34,067 bases of DNA from an uncultured Eubacteriales bacterium (GTDB taxonomy: Bacteria; Bacillota; Clostridia; Oscillospirales; Oscillospiraceae), in NCBI GenBank assembly GCA_900550585.1, contig URST01000015.1:1-34067 (forward strand), read 5' to 3'. Within the stretch, counting starts at the first letter, position 1, and every line of letters starts with the position of its first letter. This document shows, piece after piece, positions 16,035 to 21,739 of the stretch. The notes under the pieces are model-generated. The model saw only the letters and a program-made list of their open reading frames with translations, ran no database searches and had not been told where the DNA came from. A program made the position numbers and the translations under genes.

Positions 16035-17872
16035 GCCAGCACCTCCCTGACGGCGGCGGAGACTCCGTCGGCGTCCAGTCCCAGCGCGCGGTACAGCTGT
16101 CCCACGCTGCCCTGTGCGGGCAGCGTCTCGCCCGCGTTCAGCAGCCGCAGCCTTTCCGGTGCCGCGCCCCGCTCCAGCAGGGCGGCGGCCAGACGCTGTC
16201 CCACGCAGCCCTGCCGCAGCTGATCCTCCAGCACCACAAGGCACTTCGTGCCGTCCAGTGCGGCACACACCGCATCCATATCCAGCGGCGCGGCGCGGTT
16301 CAGTTTCACCACCCGAGCCGCGATGTGCTCCTCTGCCAGCTGCTCCGCCGCCGCCAGCGCCTGGTCCACCAGTACGCCGCAGGTGACGATGCAGACATCC
16401 GCCCCCGGCCGCAGCACCGATACAGGCGCACCGCCGCAGTCATCGCGGTAGGCACCCTCGCCGCCCCGGGGATAGCGGACAGCCACAGGGCCTGTACACT
16501 CGTACAGCGCCGTGCGCAGCATGTGACGCAGCTCCGCAAAGCTGGCGGGACACAGCACCGTCATGCCGGGGATCTGGGAAAGATAGTCCATGCAGCCGTG
16601 GTGGGTCTCGCCGTCGGCGCCCACCAGACCGGTACGGTCCACAGCCAGCACCACATGCAGGCCGTCCAGCGAGACATCCTGCATCAGCATGTCGTAGCCC
16701 CGCTGGAGGAAACTGTCATATACCGCGAAAACGGGCAGCATGCCCTGCTTGGCCATGCCCGCCGCCATGGCCACGGCGTGACCCTCTGCAATGCCCACAT
16801 CGAAAAACCGCTCCGGATGCGCCGCGGCGAAGCCGGACAGGCCCGTACCGTCCGTCATAGCCGCCGTGATGGCGCAGATGCGCCCATCGGACGCGGCCAG
16901 TGCCGTCAGCTCCTCCCCGAACACGGAGGAGAAGGACGGGGACGGCGGCGCGGATACGCCGGTGGCCGGATCAAAAGGCGGCACGCCGTGGAACCGCTCC
17001 GGCTCCTGCTCGGCAGGGGCGTAGCCCCGGCCCTTTACCGTGTGCACATGCAGCAGCACCGGACGGCGCTGCTCCCTTGCCGTCCGCAGCATGTCCGTCA
17101 GACTCCGCACATCGTGGCCGTCCACCGGTCCCATGTAGGCGAAGCCCATGTCCTCGAACACGGTGCTCACCGGCAGCAGTGACTTTTTCAGCGCTCTTTT
17201 CACATCGTGGCTCAATTCATACAGCTTGTGACCTGCCTTGCTGCCGTCCAGCACCTGCCGGTATTTCTTCTTAAATTCGTAGTAGCCCGGCATCGACCGC
17301 ATCCGGGCCAGATGGCGGGACATACCGCCTACGTTGGCGTCGATGGACATGCCGTTGTCGTTGAGGATCACGATCAGCGGCTCGCCGGAGGCACCCGCGT
17401 CGTTGAGGCCCTCGAAGCTCAAGCCGCCGCCCAGCGCGCCGTCACCGATGAGCGCCAGTACATTGTATGTCTGCTTCTGCAGCGTCCTGGCCCGAGCCAT
17501 GCCCAGCGCCACGGACACGGAGTTGGAGGCGTGGCCCGCCACAAAGGCGTCGTGGACGCTCTCATAGGGCTTGGGGAAGCCGGAAAGCCCCCCGAACTGC
17601 CGCAGGGTGGAAAACAGCTCCTGCCGGCCGGTCAGCGCCTTGTGGACATAGCACTGGTGCCCCACGTCAAAGACCAGACGGTCCGCGGACGTATCAAAAA
17701 CGCGGTGGATGGCTACCGTCAGCTCCACCGCTCCCAGATTGGAGGCAAGATGCCCGCCGGTGCGGGACACCTGCTCCACCAGGAACTGCCGCAGCTCCAG
17801 GCACAGCAGCTCCGTCTGCTTCTCGGTCAGACGCTTCACATCCGCCGGAGAATGTATCGTTTCCAAGATCAA
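16031..17872 (-). CDS. dxs: 1-deoxy-D-xylulose-5-phosphate synthase
   Basis: A 613-aa thiamine-diphosphate enzyme condensing pyruvate and glyceraldehyde-3-phosphate, the first step of the MEP isoprenoid pathway. The ThDP/Mg motif is ALIGDGALGGGLSFEGLNDAG, with N in LIVILNDN. The N-terminal HLASNLGAVELTVAIHRVF is characteristic, as are the second-half DRTGLVGADGETHHG and the C-terminal transketolase domain with VRYPRGG. The start appears to be TTG at 17872 (M-I-L-E-T-I), preceded by AAGGGG about 11 bases upstream; no nearby in-frame ATG fits the family N-terminus. It follows oapA by 19 bases. No ispA or xse genes are in this unit. Confidence 0.95.
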   Translation of the reverse strand: MILETIHSPADVKRLTEKQTELLCLELRQFLVEQVSRTGGHLASNLGAVELTVAIHRVFDTSADRLVFDVGHQCYVHKALTGRQELFSTLRQFGGLSGFPKPYESVHDAFVAGHASNSVSVALGMARARTLQKQTYNVLALIGDGALGGGLSFEGLNDAGASGEPLIVILNDNGMSIDANVGGMSRHLARMRSMPGYYEFKKKYRQVLDGSKAGHKLYELSHDVKRALKKSLLPVSTVFEDMGFAYMGPVDGHDVRSLTDMLRTAREQRRPVLLHVHTVKGRGYAPAEQEPERFHGVPPFDPATGVSAPPSPSFSSVFGEELTALAASDGRICAITAAMTDGTGLSGFAAAHPERFFDVGIAEGHAVAMAAGMAKQGMLPVFAVYDSFLQRGYDMLMQDVSLDGLHVVLAVDRTGLVGADGETHHGCMDYLSQIPGMTVLCPASFAELRHMLRTALYECTGPVAVRYPRGGEGAYRDDCGGAPVSVLRPGADVCIVTCGVLVDQALAAAEQLAEEHIAARVVKLNRAAPLDMDAVCAALDGTKCLVVLEDQLRQGCVGQRLAAALLERGAAPERLRLLNAGETLPAQGSVGQLYRALGLDADGVSAAVREVLA

Positions 17873-17891
17873 CGTATATACGCCCCTTTTT

Positions 17892-18440
17892 TCAGCGATA
17901 GAGATGCAGCGCGTTCATGATCCGCGCCACGCGGTACACCACCTTGGTGCAGTCGTTGATGGCCACCGACTTGCCCAGCGCCTTGCCGCCGATGGTGATG
18001 CCGGAGATCAGCGCCGTAACGCCGATGGAGATGAGGATGGACGTGGTGCTGAAGTCCCGCTGGAGCTGCACCACGATCACCGCCGCCGTGGAACCGGAGA
18101 CGATGCCGCAGATGTCGCCCACCACGTCGTTGCACACGGAGCTGACCTGGTTGGCGTTCTGCAGGAGACGGATAGCCTCCCGTCCGCCCTTTTCCTTGTG
18201 TGCGGCCATGGAGTGGAACGGCTTGGGATCCGCCGCCGTCACCGCCACGCCGATCATATCGAACACGATGCCAAGGCCGATGAACACCGCCAGCACCGCC
18301 ACGGCCACCGCGTAGCCGGCCCCCTCCAGCGCTGTGGAGGAGAAAAAGCTCAGCACGGCGCTGAGCGCCACCGCCAGCAGAAAGACCCGCAGCGGCCAGC
18401 TCCCCTGTTTCTTTTTCTTCTTTTTATCCTTGTCTGCCAA
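17892..18440 (-). CDS. oapA: OLE RNA-associated membrane protein OapA
   Basis: A 182-aa integral membrane protein. A lysine-rich N-terminus (K4-K11) precedes four hydrophobic helices (about 16-33, 43-65, 106-126, 133-152). A conserved-looking polar stretch between helices 2 and 3 includes DPKPFHSMAAHKEKGGREAIRLL and NDVVGDICGIVSG. It is often labelled a CorB/CNNM-like magnesium transporter because of weak DUF21 resemblance. Known OapA proteins have this size and topology, bind OLE RNA and take it to the membrane. In those loci the gene lies next to ole and near dxs/tlyA/argR/recN, exactly as here. The start is TTG at 18440 with GAGGT seven bases upstream, embedded in a small hairpin. Function is inferred from context and topology. 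Confidence 0.8.
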   Translation of the reverse strand: MADKDKKKKKKQGSWPLRVFLLAVALSAVLSFFSSTALEGAGYAVAVAVLAVFIGLGIVFDMIGVAVTAADPKPFHSMAAHKEKGGREAIRLLQNANQVSSVCNDVVGDICGIVSGSTAAVIVVQLQRDFSTTSILISIGVTALISGITIGGKALGKSVAINDCTKVVYRVARIMNALHLYR

Positions 18441-18456
18441 GTGACGGACCTCACTT
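18439..18456 (-). promoter_or_regulatory. Hairpin at the oapA translation start
   Basis: A 6-bp inverted repeat (AAGTGA at 18439-18444, TCACTT at 18451-18456) with a 6-base loop. On the minus strand it overlaps the GAGGT ribosome-binding site and the TTG start codon of oapA, so it could limit its translation. The observation is direct; a regulatory role is inferred. Confidence 0.5.
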
Positions 18457-18469
18457 AATCATATAGTCA

Positions 18470-19122
18470 TGCTGAACAGGGCAGCTCCGGGAGTAAATCT
18501 TGCGGCTTAGGTACGGGTTGGATTTCCCCGCGGCACACCTCTCGTCGCCGATGAAGGCGGTTTCCCCTTCGGTGCCGTGTCACGGTGTCGCCCGCCGTGA
18601 TACCCGACTGCCACTTAGTCCGCACTGCAATCCCCCCGGCGCCCCGTCAGGACAGCCTAGGTGATTTCCACCGCAGTCAAACCATCTCTTATCCTCTTTT
18701 GCAAACAGGGTTTCAGGGAAATAGCGCTGCGTCCCTGGCCGGGGACATGACGCGTTGACTCTCCCATCCACCCTGCCCACGCAAGGCAGGCTACTCTGCA
18801 CACAGCGTTCACGGCACAAGGCCGGGTAGCACCGCGATGCAGGTTCGCAATCTGCTTCGTACACAGGTCGCTGACCACAAAGGGAGTACGCCTGTGCACA
18901 ACAGCAGGTCTCCACGACCGCAGGGTCGGGTCCTCCATGCCATTGGAGGGCGCCCTACGGCCGCAGGCACGGTGACTGGCCGCGCCTCCCTTCCAGCACC
19001 CACCCCAAACTGGGCGTAAGAAGCAAGCACCAGAGGTTTCACAGTTGTGCCCTTTAAGGGATTTTTAGGCCCCTCTTCAGAAGACGGCAGATCTGACTAG
19101 GATACTGCGCCGCTGTTCAGCA
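18470..19122 (-). ncRNA. ole: OLE RNA (ornate, large, extremophilic RNA)
   Basis: A 653-nt minus-strand region without a credible gene and rich in hairpins. Its ends pair through a perfect 10-bp helix (TGCTGAACAG, from 19122-19113, with CTGTTCAGCA, from 18479-18470). Internal stems include CCTCCA/TGGAGG (18932-18949), CGACC/GGTCG (18915-18928), CCTGCC/GGCAGG (18772-18790), GTCCC/GGGAC (18731-18746) and TCACGG/CCGTGA (18580-18600). A sigma-A promoter (19130-19158) puts the transcript start at about 19123, at the first base of the closing helix. OLE RNAs are about 600-650 nt, lie next to oapA, and occur in the dxs-tlyA-argR-recN neighbourhood. The OLE RNA-protein complex acts at the membrane and has been linked to tolerance of alcohol, cold and magnesium stress. 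Identification rests on size, structure and gene context; a covariance-model search was not possible. Short frames inside it on either strand lack ribosome-binding sites. Confidence 0.82.
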
Positions 19123-19129
19123 GTATAGT

Positions 19130-19158
19130 ATATTACCATATCAGGCCGGGTTTTACAA
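19130..19158 (-). promoter_or_regulatory. Sigma-A promoter of the OLE-oapA-dxs operon
   Basis: On the minus strand TTGTAA (19158-19153), a 17-bp spacer and TAATAT (19135-19130); an overlapping TATACT is an alternative -10 box. The predicted start matches the 5' end of the OLE closing helix. Confidence 0.65.
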
Positions 19159-19213
19159 CTGTTTTATGCAAGATATTCTGTATATTTCCTGTTCTATGCA
19201 CCGCCGAAACAGG

Positions 19214-19242
19214 TGGACATCCCGCCGTGCGGATGGTATAAT
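19214..19242 (+). promoter_or_regulatory. Sigma-A promoter of the divergent membrane protein gene
   Basis: TGGACA (19214-19219), a 17-bp spacer and perfect TATAAT (19237-19242), 28 bases before the start codon at 19271. It is divergent from the OLE promoter, with 55 bases between the two -35 boxes. Confidence 0.7.
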
Positions 19243-19270
19243 GGCTGTGGACAAGAGAAAGGAGCCGCCT

Positions 19271-19744
19271 ATGAACGACAAGCGCAAGTACCTTTTCTGG
19301 CTGATCCCCGCCGCACTGGTGCTGCTGGCCGTCCTGTTTTTCCTCTATCCCCGCCGGGTGGACGTGATCCTGCACCTGCCGGAATCGGCGGCGGATATCC
19401 ACGATGTCTCTTTCCGGCGGATCGAGCCTGACCATGAGACGCTGGCGTATTTCTGTCAGGACTACACCCTGACGGCGGAGCGCGAACCGGAGCTGCTGCA
19501 GGAGGTCTGCGACTGGCTGTACGCCGCGCGGCTCAACCGGCCCATGCCCGGCAGCGGCGTGCTGCACGATCCCGGCGTCATGTATATCCTGTACGCCCAG
19601 CCGGCGGACAACACCGTGTCCGCCACCATTCATATTCTGGAGGATGGCCGGGCCGTGGTGAACGACGTGCTCTACCGCCTGCGCCAGAAGGATATGGCGG
19701 CACTGAACGCCATCTACCAGCATCTGAACACCATCTACGACTGA
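19271..19744 (+). CDS. Membrane-anchored protein of unknown function
   Basis: A 157-aa protein with a short basic N-terminus (MNDKRKYLF) and one hydrophobic helix at about residues 8-25, so it is a signal anchor with an extracytoplasmic domain of about 130 residues. There is no lipobox cysteine. The domain looks alpha/beta (VDVILHLPESAADIHDVSFRRIEP, then paired strands MYILYAQ and SATIHILEDGRAVVNDVLYRL). I do not recognise the family with confidence; it loosely recalls small DUF5301-type domains. The ATG at 19271 follows AAAGGAG. It has its own promoter and a strong terminator, so it is monocistronic. It is divergent from the OLE RNA operon. Confidence 0.8.
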   Translation: MNDKRKYLFWLIPAALVLLAVLFFLYPRRVDVILHLPESAADIHDVSFRRIEPDHETLAYFCQDYTLTAEREPELLQEVCDWLYAARLNRPMPGSGVLHDPGVMYILYAQPADNTVSATIHILEDGRAVVNDVLYRLRQKDMAALNAIYQHLNTIYD

Positions 19745-19754
19745 TGAGCACCCC

Positions 19755-19791
19755 AAAAGTGCCTGCCGGCTTGACCGGCAGGCACTTTTTT
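19755..19791 (+). terminator. Intrinsic terminator
   Basis: A perfect 15-bp stem (AAAAGTGCCTGCCGG at 19755-19769 and its complement at 19775-19789) with a CTTGA loop and a T-run, ten bases after the stop codon of the preceding gene. Confidence 0.95.
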
Positions 19792-19841
19792 GCGCCGACG
19801 CACATACAATGACCTGTAAGATCATGATAAGGAGGTCTGTC

Positions 19842-20090
19842 ATGAACGAACAGGACATGATGCAGAAGCTGAAAAGCGACCCCCGGGCGCTGAAGTCCGT
19901 CATGCAGTCGTCGGATGGGCGGGCGCTGCTGGGGATGCTCTCCGGCGGCGACAGCGCCGCCCTGGGACGCGCCGCCCAGCAGGCCGCCGCCGGCGATACG
20001 TCGGCGCTGTCCGCCATGCTGCAGCAGGTGCTGTCCACGCCGGACGGCGCGGCGCTGGTGCAGCGTCTGGAGGATTCCCTGCGCCGGTAA
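19842..20090 (+). CDS. Small helical protein of unknown function
   Basis: An 82-aa soluble, probably all-helical protein (MNEQDMMQKLKSDPRALKSV, then alanine-rich helices). The ATG at 19842 has an excellent AAGGAGGT ribosome-binding site. I do not recognise the family. The short motif DPRALKSVMQSSDGRALLGML is repeated in spirit near the end (STPDGAALVQRL), suggesting two similar helical hairpins. It is the first of three closely spaced plus-strand genes; an isolated TACAAT at 19805 may be a -10 box, but no -35 box is visible. Confidence 0.75.
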   Translation: MNEQDMMQKLKSDPRALKSVMQSSDGRALLGMLSGGDSAALGRAAQQAAAGDTSALSAMLQQVLSTPDGAALVQRLEDSLRR

Positions 20091-20108
20091 AGAGAGGAGG
20101 GCCGCGGC

Positions 20109-20498
20109 ATGGCCGAGCTGGATGAAAAACTGAATGCGCTGCTGTCGGATCCGGGCAGCATGACCCAGATCATGCAGATGGCCCAGCAGCTCTCGGCCAC
20201 CATGGGCAGCAGTCCGGAGGCTGCGGCCCCGGCACAGCAGCCGCCGGTGCCGCCGGCACCTCCCGCGGCGCTGCCGCAGCCGCCGCTGGGAGGGCTTGAC
20301 CCGCAGGTGCTGGCGCGGTTCCTGCCGCTTTTGCAGGAGTACAGCCGCTCCAACAGCCAGACCATGCAGCTGCTGTACGCCCTGCGGCCCTTTCTCAAGG
20401 AGAGCAAGCAGGACAAGGTGGAGCGGGCGGCGCGGCTGGCCCGTCTCATCCATCTGGGCAAAAAATTTCTGACGGACTGGGGGGACGGCCATGTATAA
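20109..20498 (+). CDS. Unknown protein with proline/alanine-rich linker
   Basis: A 129-aa protein with an N-terminal helical segment (residues 1-33, including LSDPGSMTQIMQMAQQLS) and a Pro/Ala-rich linker (about 35-62). A C-terminal helical region ends with a basic stretch (KQDKVERAARLARLIHLGKKFL). The ATG at 20109 follows GAGGAGG. It starts 18 bases after the previous gene and its end overlaps the next gene by eight bases, so the three are probably one transcript. The family was not recognised. The last 35 residues could be an amphipathic, membrane- or partner-binding helix. Confidence 0.72.
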   Translation: MAELDEKLNALLSDPGSMTQIMQMAQQLSATMGSSPEAAAPAQQPPVPPAPPAALPQPPLGGLDPQVLARFLPLLQEYSRSNSQTMQLLYALRPFLKESKQDKVERAARLARLIHLGKKFLTDWGDGHV

Positions 20499-20829
20499 CC
20501 GCTATATCCGGGGCGACGGCGGCACCTATACCCGGGTCAGCGCGGAGGACGCGCCGCTGCCGCCGCCCAGCGCCCAGCGTCCGCCCGCACCTCCACCGCC
20601 GCCGGCGCCGCCGGGAGGTGCACCGCCTGACGGGCGGCCTCCCCACGGCCCGCCGCCCCCGCCGCAGCCGTCTCCGGAGCGGGGCATCCTCAACGGACTG
20701 CTGGAGAAGCTGCATCTGTCCGATCTGGACGCCGGGGATATCCTTTTGCTGCTTTTGCTGTTCTTCCTGTTCCGACAGGAGGCCGACGAGGAGCTGCTCA
20801 TCGCCATCGGCCTGCTGCTCATTCTGTGA
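20491..20829 (+). CDS. Proline-rich protein with C-terminal membrane helix
   Basis: A 112-aa protein. After a short start (MYNRYIRGDGGTYTRV), residues 24-62 are almost entirely Pro, Gly and Ala. A short amphipathic segment follows (LNGLLEKLHLSDLDAGDI), then very hydrophobic LLLLLLFFLF, an acidic hinge (RQEADEE) and a second hydrophobic end (LLIAIGLLLIL). The acidic break between two leucine-rich stretches suggests a re-entrant or paired helix. The ATG at 20491 sits inside the end of the previous gene after GGGGGGA. The function is unknown; the layout recalls spore or cell-surface small proteins of Clostridia but no family was identified. Confidence 0.7.
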   Translation: MYNRYIRGDGGTYTRVSAEDAPLPPPSAQRPPAPPPPPAPPGGAPPDGRPPHGPPPPPQPSPERGILNGLLEKLHLSDLDAGDILLLLLLFFLFRQEADEELLIAIGLLLIL

Positions 20830-20845
20830 ATGGCAGATATTGCAT

Positions 20846-20874
20846 TTGCAAAAGGGTTACAAATCGGTTACAAT
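20846..20874 (+). promoter_or_regulatory. Sigma-A promoter of the 21-residue peptide gene
   Basis: TTGCAA (20846-20851), exactly 17 bp, TACAAT (20869-20874). Located in the 87-bp gap before the peptide start at 20917. Confidence 0.7.
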
Positions 20875-20916
20875 GACGTTGTCCTTGCAAGGGAAATACA
20901 CATAGGAGGTACAGCA

Positions 20917-20982
20917 ATGTTCTGCAATTTCGACTGCGCTTCCCTGCTGAAGCTGCTGTGCGGTTTCTTCGGCAAGTGCTGA
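20917..20982 (+). CDS. Cysteine-containing 21-residue microprotein
   Basis: An ATG at 20917 with AGGAGGT seven bases upstream opens a 21-codon frame ending in TGA at 20982. The peptide starts MFCNFDC and ends GFFGKC, with four cysteines (positions 3, 7, 15, 21), a central LLKLL, and a hydrophobic, weakly basic C-terminal half that could form an amphipathic helix. It is a complete transcription unit, with its own sigma-A promoter and a perfect terminator 18 bases after the stop, which argues against chance. I know of no described family that matches. A metal- or redox-active, membrane-associated or signalling peptide are all possible. Confidence 0.65.
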   Translation: MFCNFDCASLLKLLCGFFGKC

Positions 20983-21000
20983 CGTACATACGCACATACA

Positions 21001-21035
21001 ATATCCCCCGACCGGTGTCGGGGGATATTTATTAT
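21001..21035 (+). terminator. Intrinsic terminator after the microprotein gene
   Basis: A perfect 12-bp stem (ATATCCCCCGAC at 21001-21012 and its complement at 21017-21028) with a 4-base loop and TTATTATTT following. Confidence 0.9.
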
Positions 21036-21044
21036 TTATATTAT

Positions 21045-21094
21045 GAACAAAGGTGGCCGCAGGCCGGGATGACCGGTCTGCGGTCCCTTTGTTC
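21045..21094 (-). terminator. Hairpin after cotJC
   Basis: A long imperfect stem: GAACAAAGG (21045-21053) pairs with CCTTTGTTC (21086-21094), and GGCCGCAGGCCGG pairs with CCGGTCTGCGGTC inside it. It lies directly after the cotJC stop on the minus strand and is followed by an A/T-rich stretch, so it probably terminates cotJC. Confidence 0.6.
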
Positions 21095-21096
21095 CG

Positions 21097-21633
21097 TCAG
21101 CTGTCGAAGGACGGGTTGATAAAATAGATATTCTTCTCGCTCATGCGATCCTTCGCAAGACGCAGTCCCTCCCCAAAGCGCTGGAAATGCACGATCTCCC
21201 GGGCGCGCAGGAACTTGATGACATCGTTGACATCCGGGTCGTCACTGAGCCGCAGGATGTTGTCGTAGGTGACACGGGCCTTCTGCTCCGCTGCTAAGTC
21301 CTCGGTCAGATCGGCGATCAGGTCGCCCTTGACCGCCATGGACGCCGCGTTCCACGGGAAGCCGGCGGCTGCGGCAGGATAGATGCCGGCGGTGTGATCC
21401 ACAAAGTAGGCGTCGAAGCCGGCGGTCTTGATGTCCTTCTCCGACAGATTGCAGGTCAGCTGGTGGACGATGGTGCCGATCATCTCCAGATGCCCCAGTT
21501 CCTCGGTGCCGATGTCGGTGAGCAGTCCCTTCAGCTCCGGATACGGCATGGAGTAGCGCTGGCTCAGATACCGCAGGGACGCGCCCAGCTCCCCGTCCGG
21601 TCCGCCGTACTCCATTAAGCTATGATTTTCCAC
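21097..21633 (-). CDS. cotJC: Spore coat protein CotJC / manganese-catalase-family protein, N-terminally truncated
   Basis: A 178-aa protein of the manganese catalase family; CotJC is a spore-coat protein. The body is well conserved: YGGPDGELGASLRYLSQRYSMP, the di-metal ligand motif EELGHLEMIG (E and H of E-x-x-H near residues 44-48), AAEQKARVTYDNILRL with a second E, and REIVHFQRFGE with a third. Family members begin with about 25-30 further residues of the form M-W-x-Y-E-K before YGGPDGE; these are missing. The frame opens at a GTG (21633) or ATG (21615), neither with a good ribosome-binding site, and upstream in-frame sequence to 21675 shows no similarity. CotJA and CotJB are not adjacent. 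The gene's 5' end coincides with the start of the accessory/prophage region, suggesting interruption by an insertion. Confidence 0.85.
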   Translation of the reverse strand: MENHSLMEYGGPDGELGASLRYLSQRYSMPYPELKGLLTDIGTEELGHLEMIGTIVHQLTCNLSEKDIKTAGFDAYFVDHTAGIYPAAAAGFPWNAASMAVKGDLIADLTEDLAAEQKARVTYDNILRLSDDPDVNDVIKFLRAREIVHFQRFGEGLRLAKDRMSEKNIYFINPSFDS

Positions 21634-21644
21634 AGAGTTAGGAC

Positions 21645-21675
21645 GCGCTCCACCCGGGGCGCTTCTCTTGTTTTA
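21645..21675 (+). terminator. Possible terminator or junction hairpin upstream of the nuclease gene
   Basis: GCGCTCC (21645-21651) pairs with GGGGCGC (21656-21662) across an ACCC loop, followed by a T-rich run. No plus-strand gene obviously ends here, so it may be an orphan terminator insulating the insert or part of the junction sequence. Confidence 0.35.
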
Positions 21676-21676
21676 T

Positions 21677-21705
21677 TTGACTTTCTGCCGTAAAGCGTCT
21701 ATTGT
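21677..21705 (+). promoter_or_regulatory. Probable sigma-A promoter of the SWIM-Mrr nuclease gene
   Basis: TTGACT (21677-21682), a 17-bp spacer and TATTGT (21700-21705), 35 bases before the start codon at 21740. Confidence 0.55.
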
Positions 21706-21739
21706 AAGAATATATTACCGATACATGGAGGAACGTCTT

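Noticed and set aside
18580..19042. Short minus- and plus-strand frames within the OLE region (60-111 codons)
   Set aside because: No ribosome-binding sites, Arg/Cys/Pro-rich random composition, mutually overlapping frames; the region is better explained as a structured RNA.
18470..19122. Group II intron, tmRNA or RNase P RNA as the identity of the structured region
   Set aside because: No intron domain V signature or reverse transcriptase, no tRNA-like ends, no RNase P core consensus; size and oapA/dxs context favour OLE.
21645..21662. The GC-rich hairpin upstream of the nuclease gene as a phage attachment site
   Set aside because: No second copy can be checked within the window, so it was kept only as a low-confidence terminator-like hairpin.
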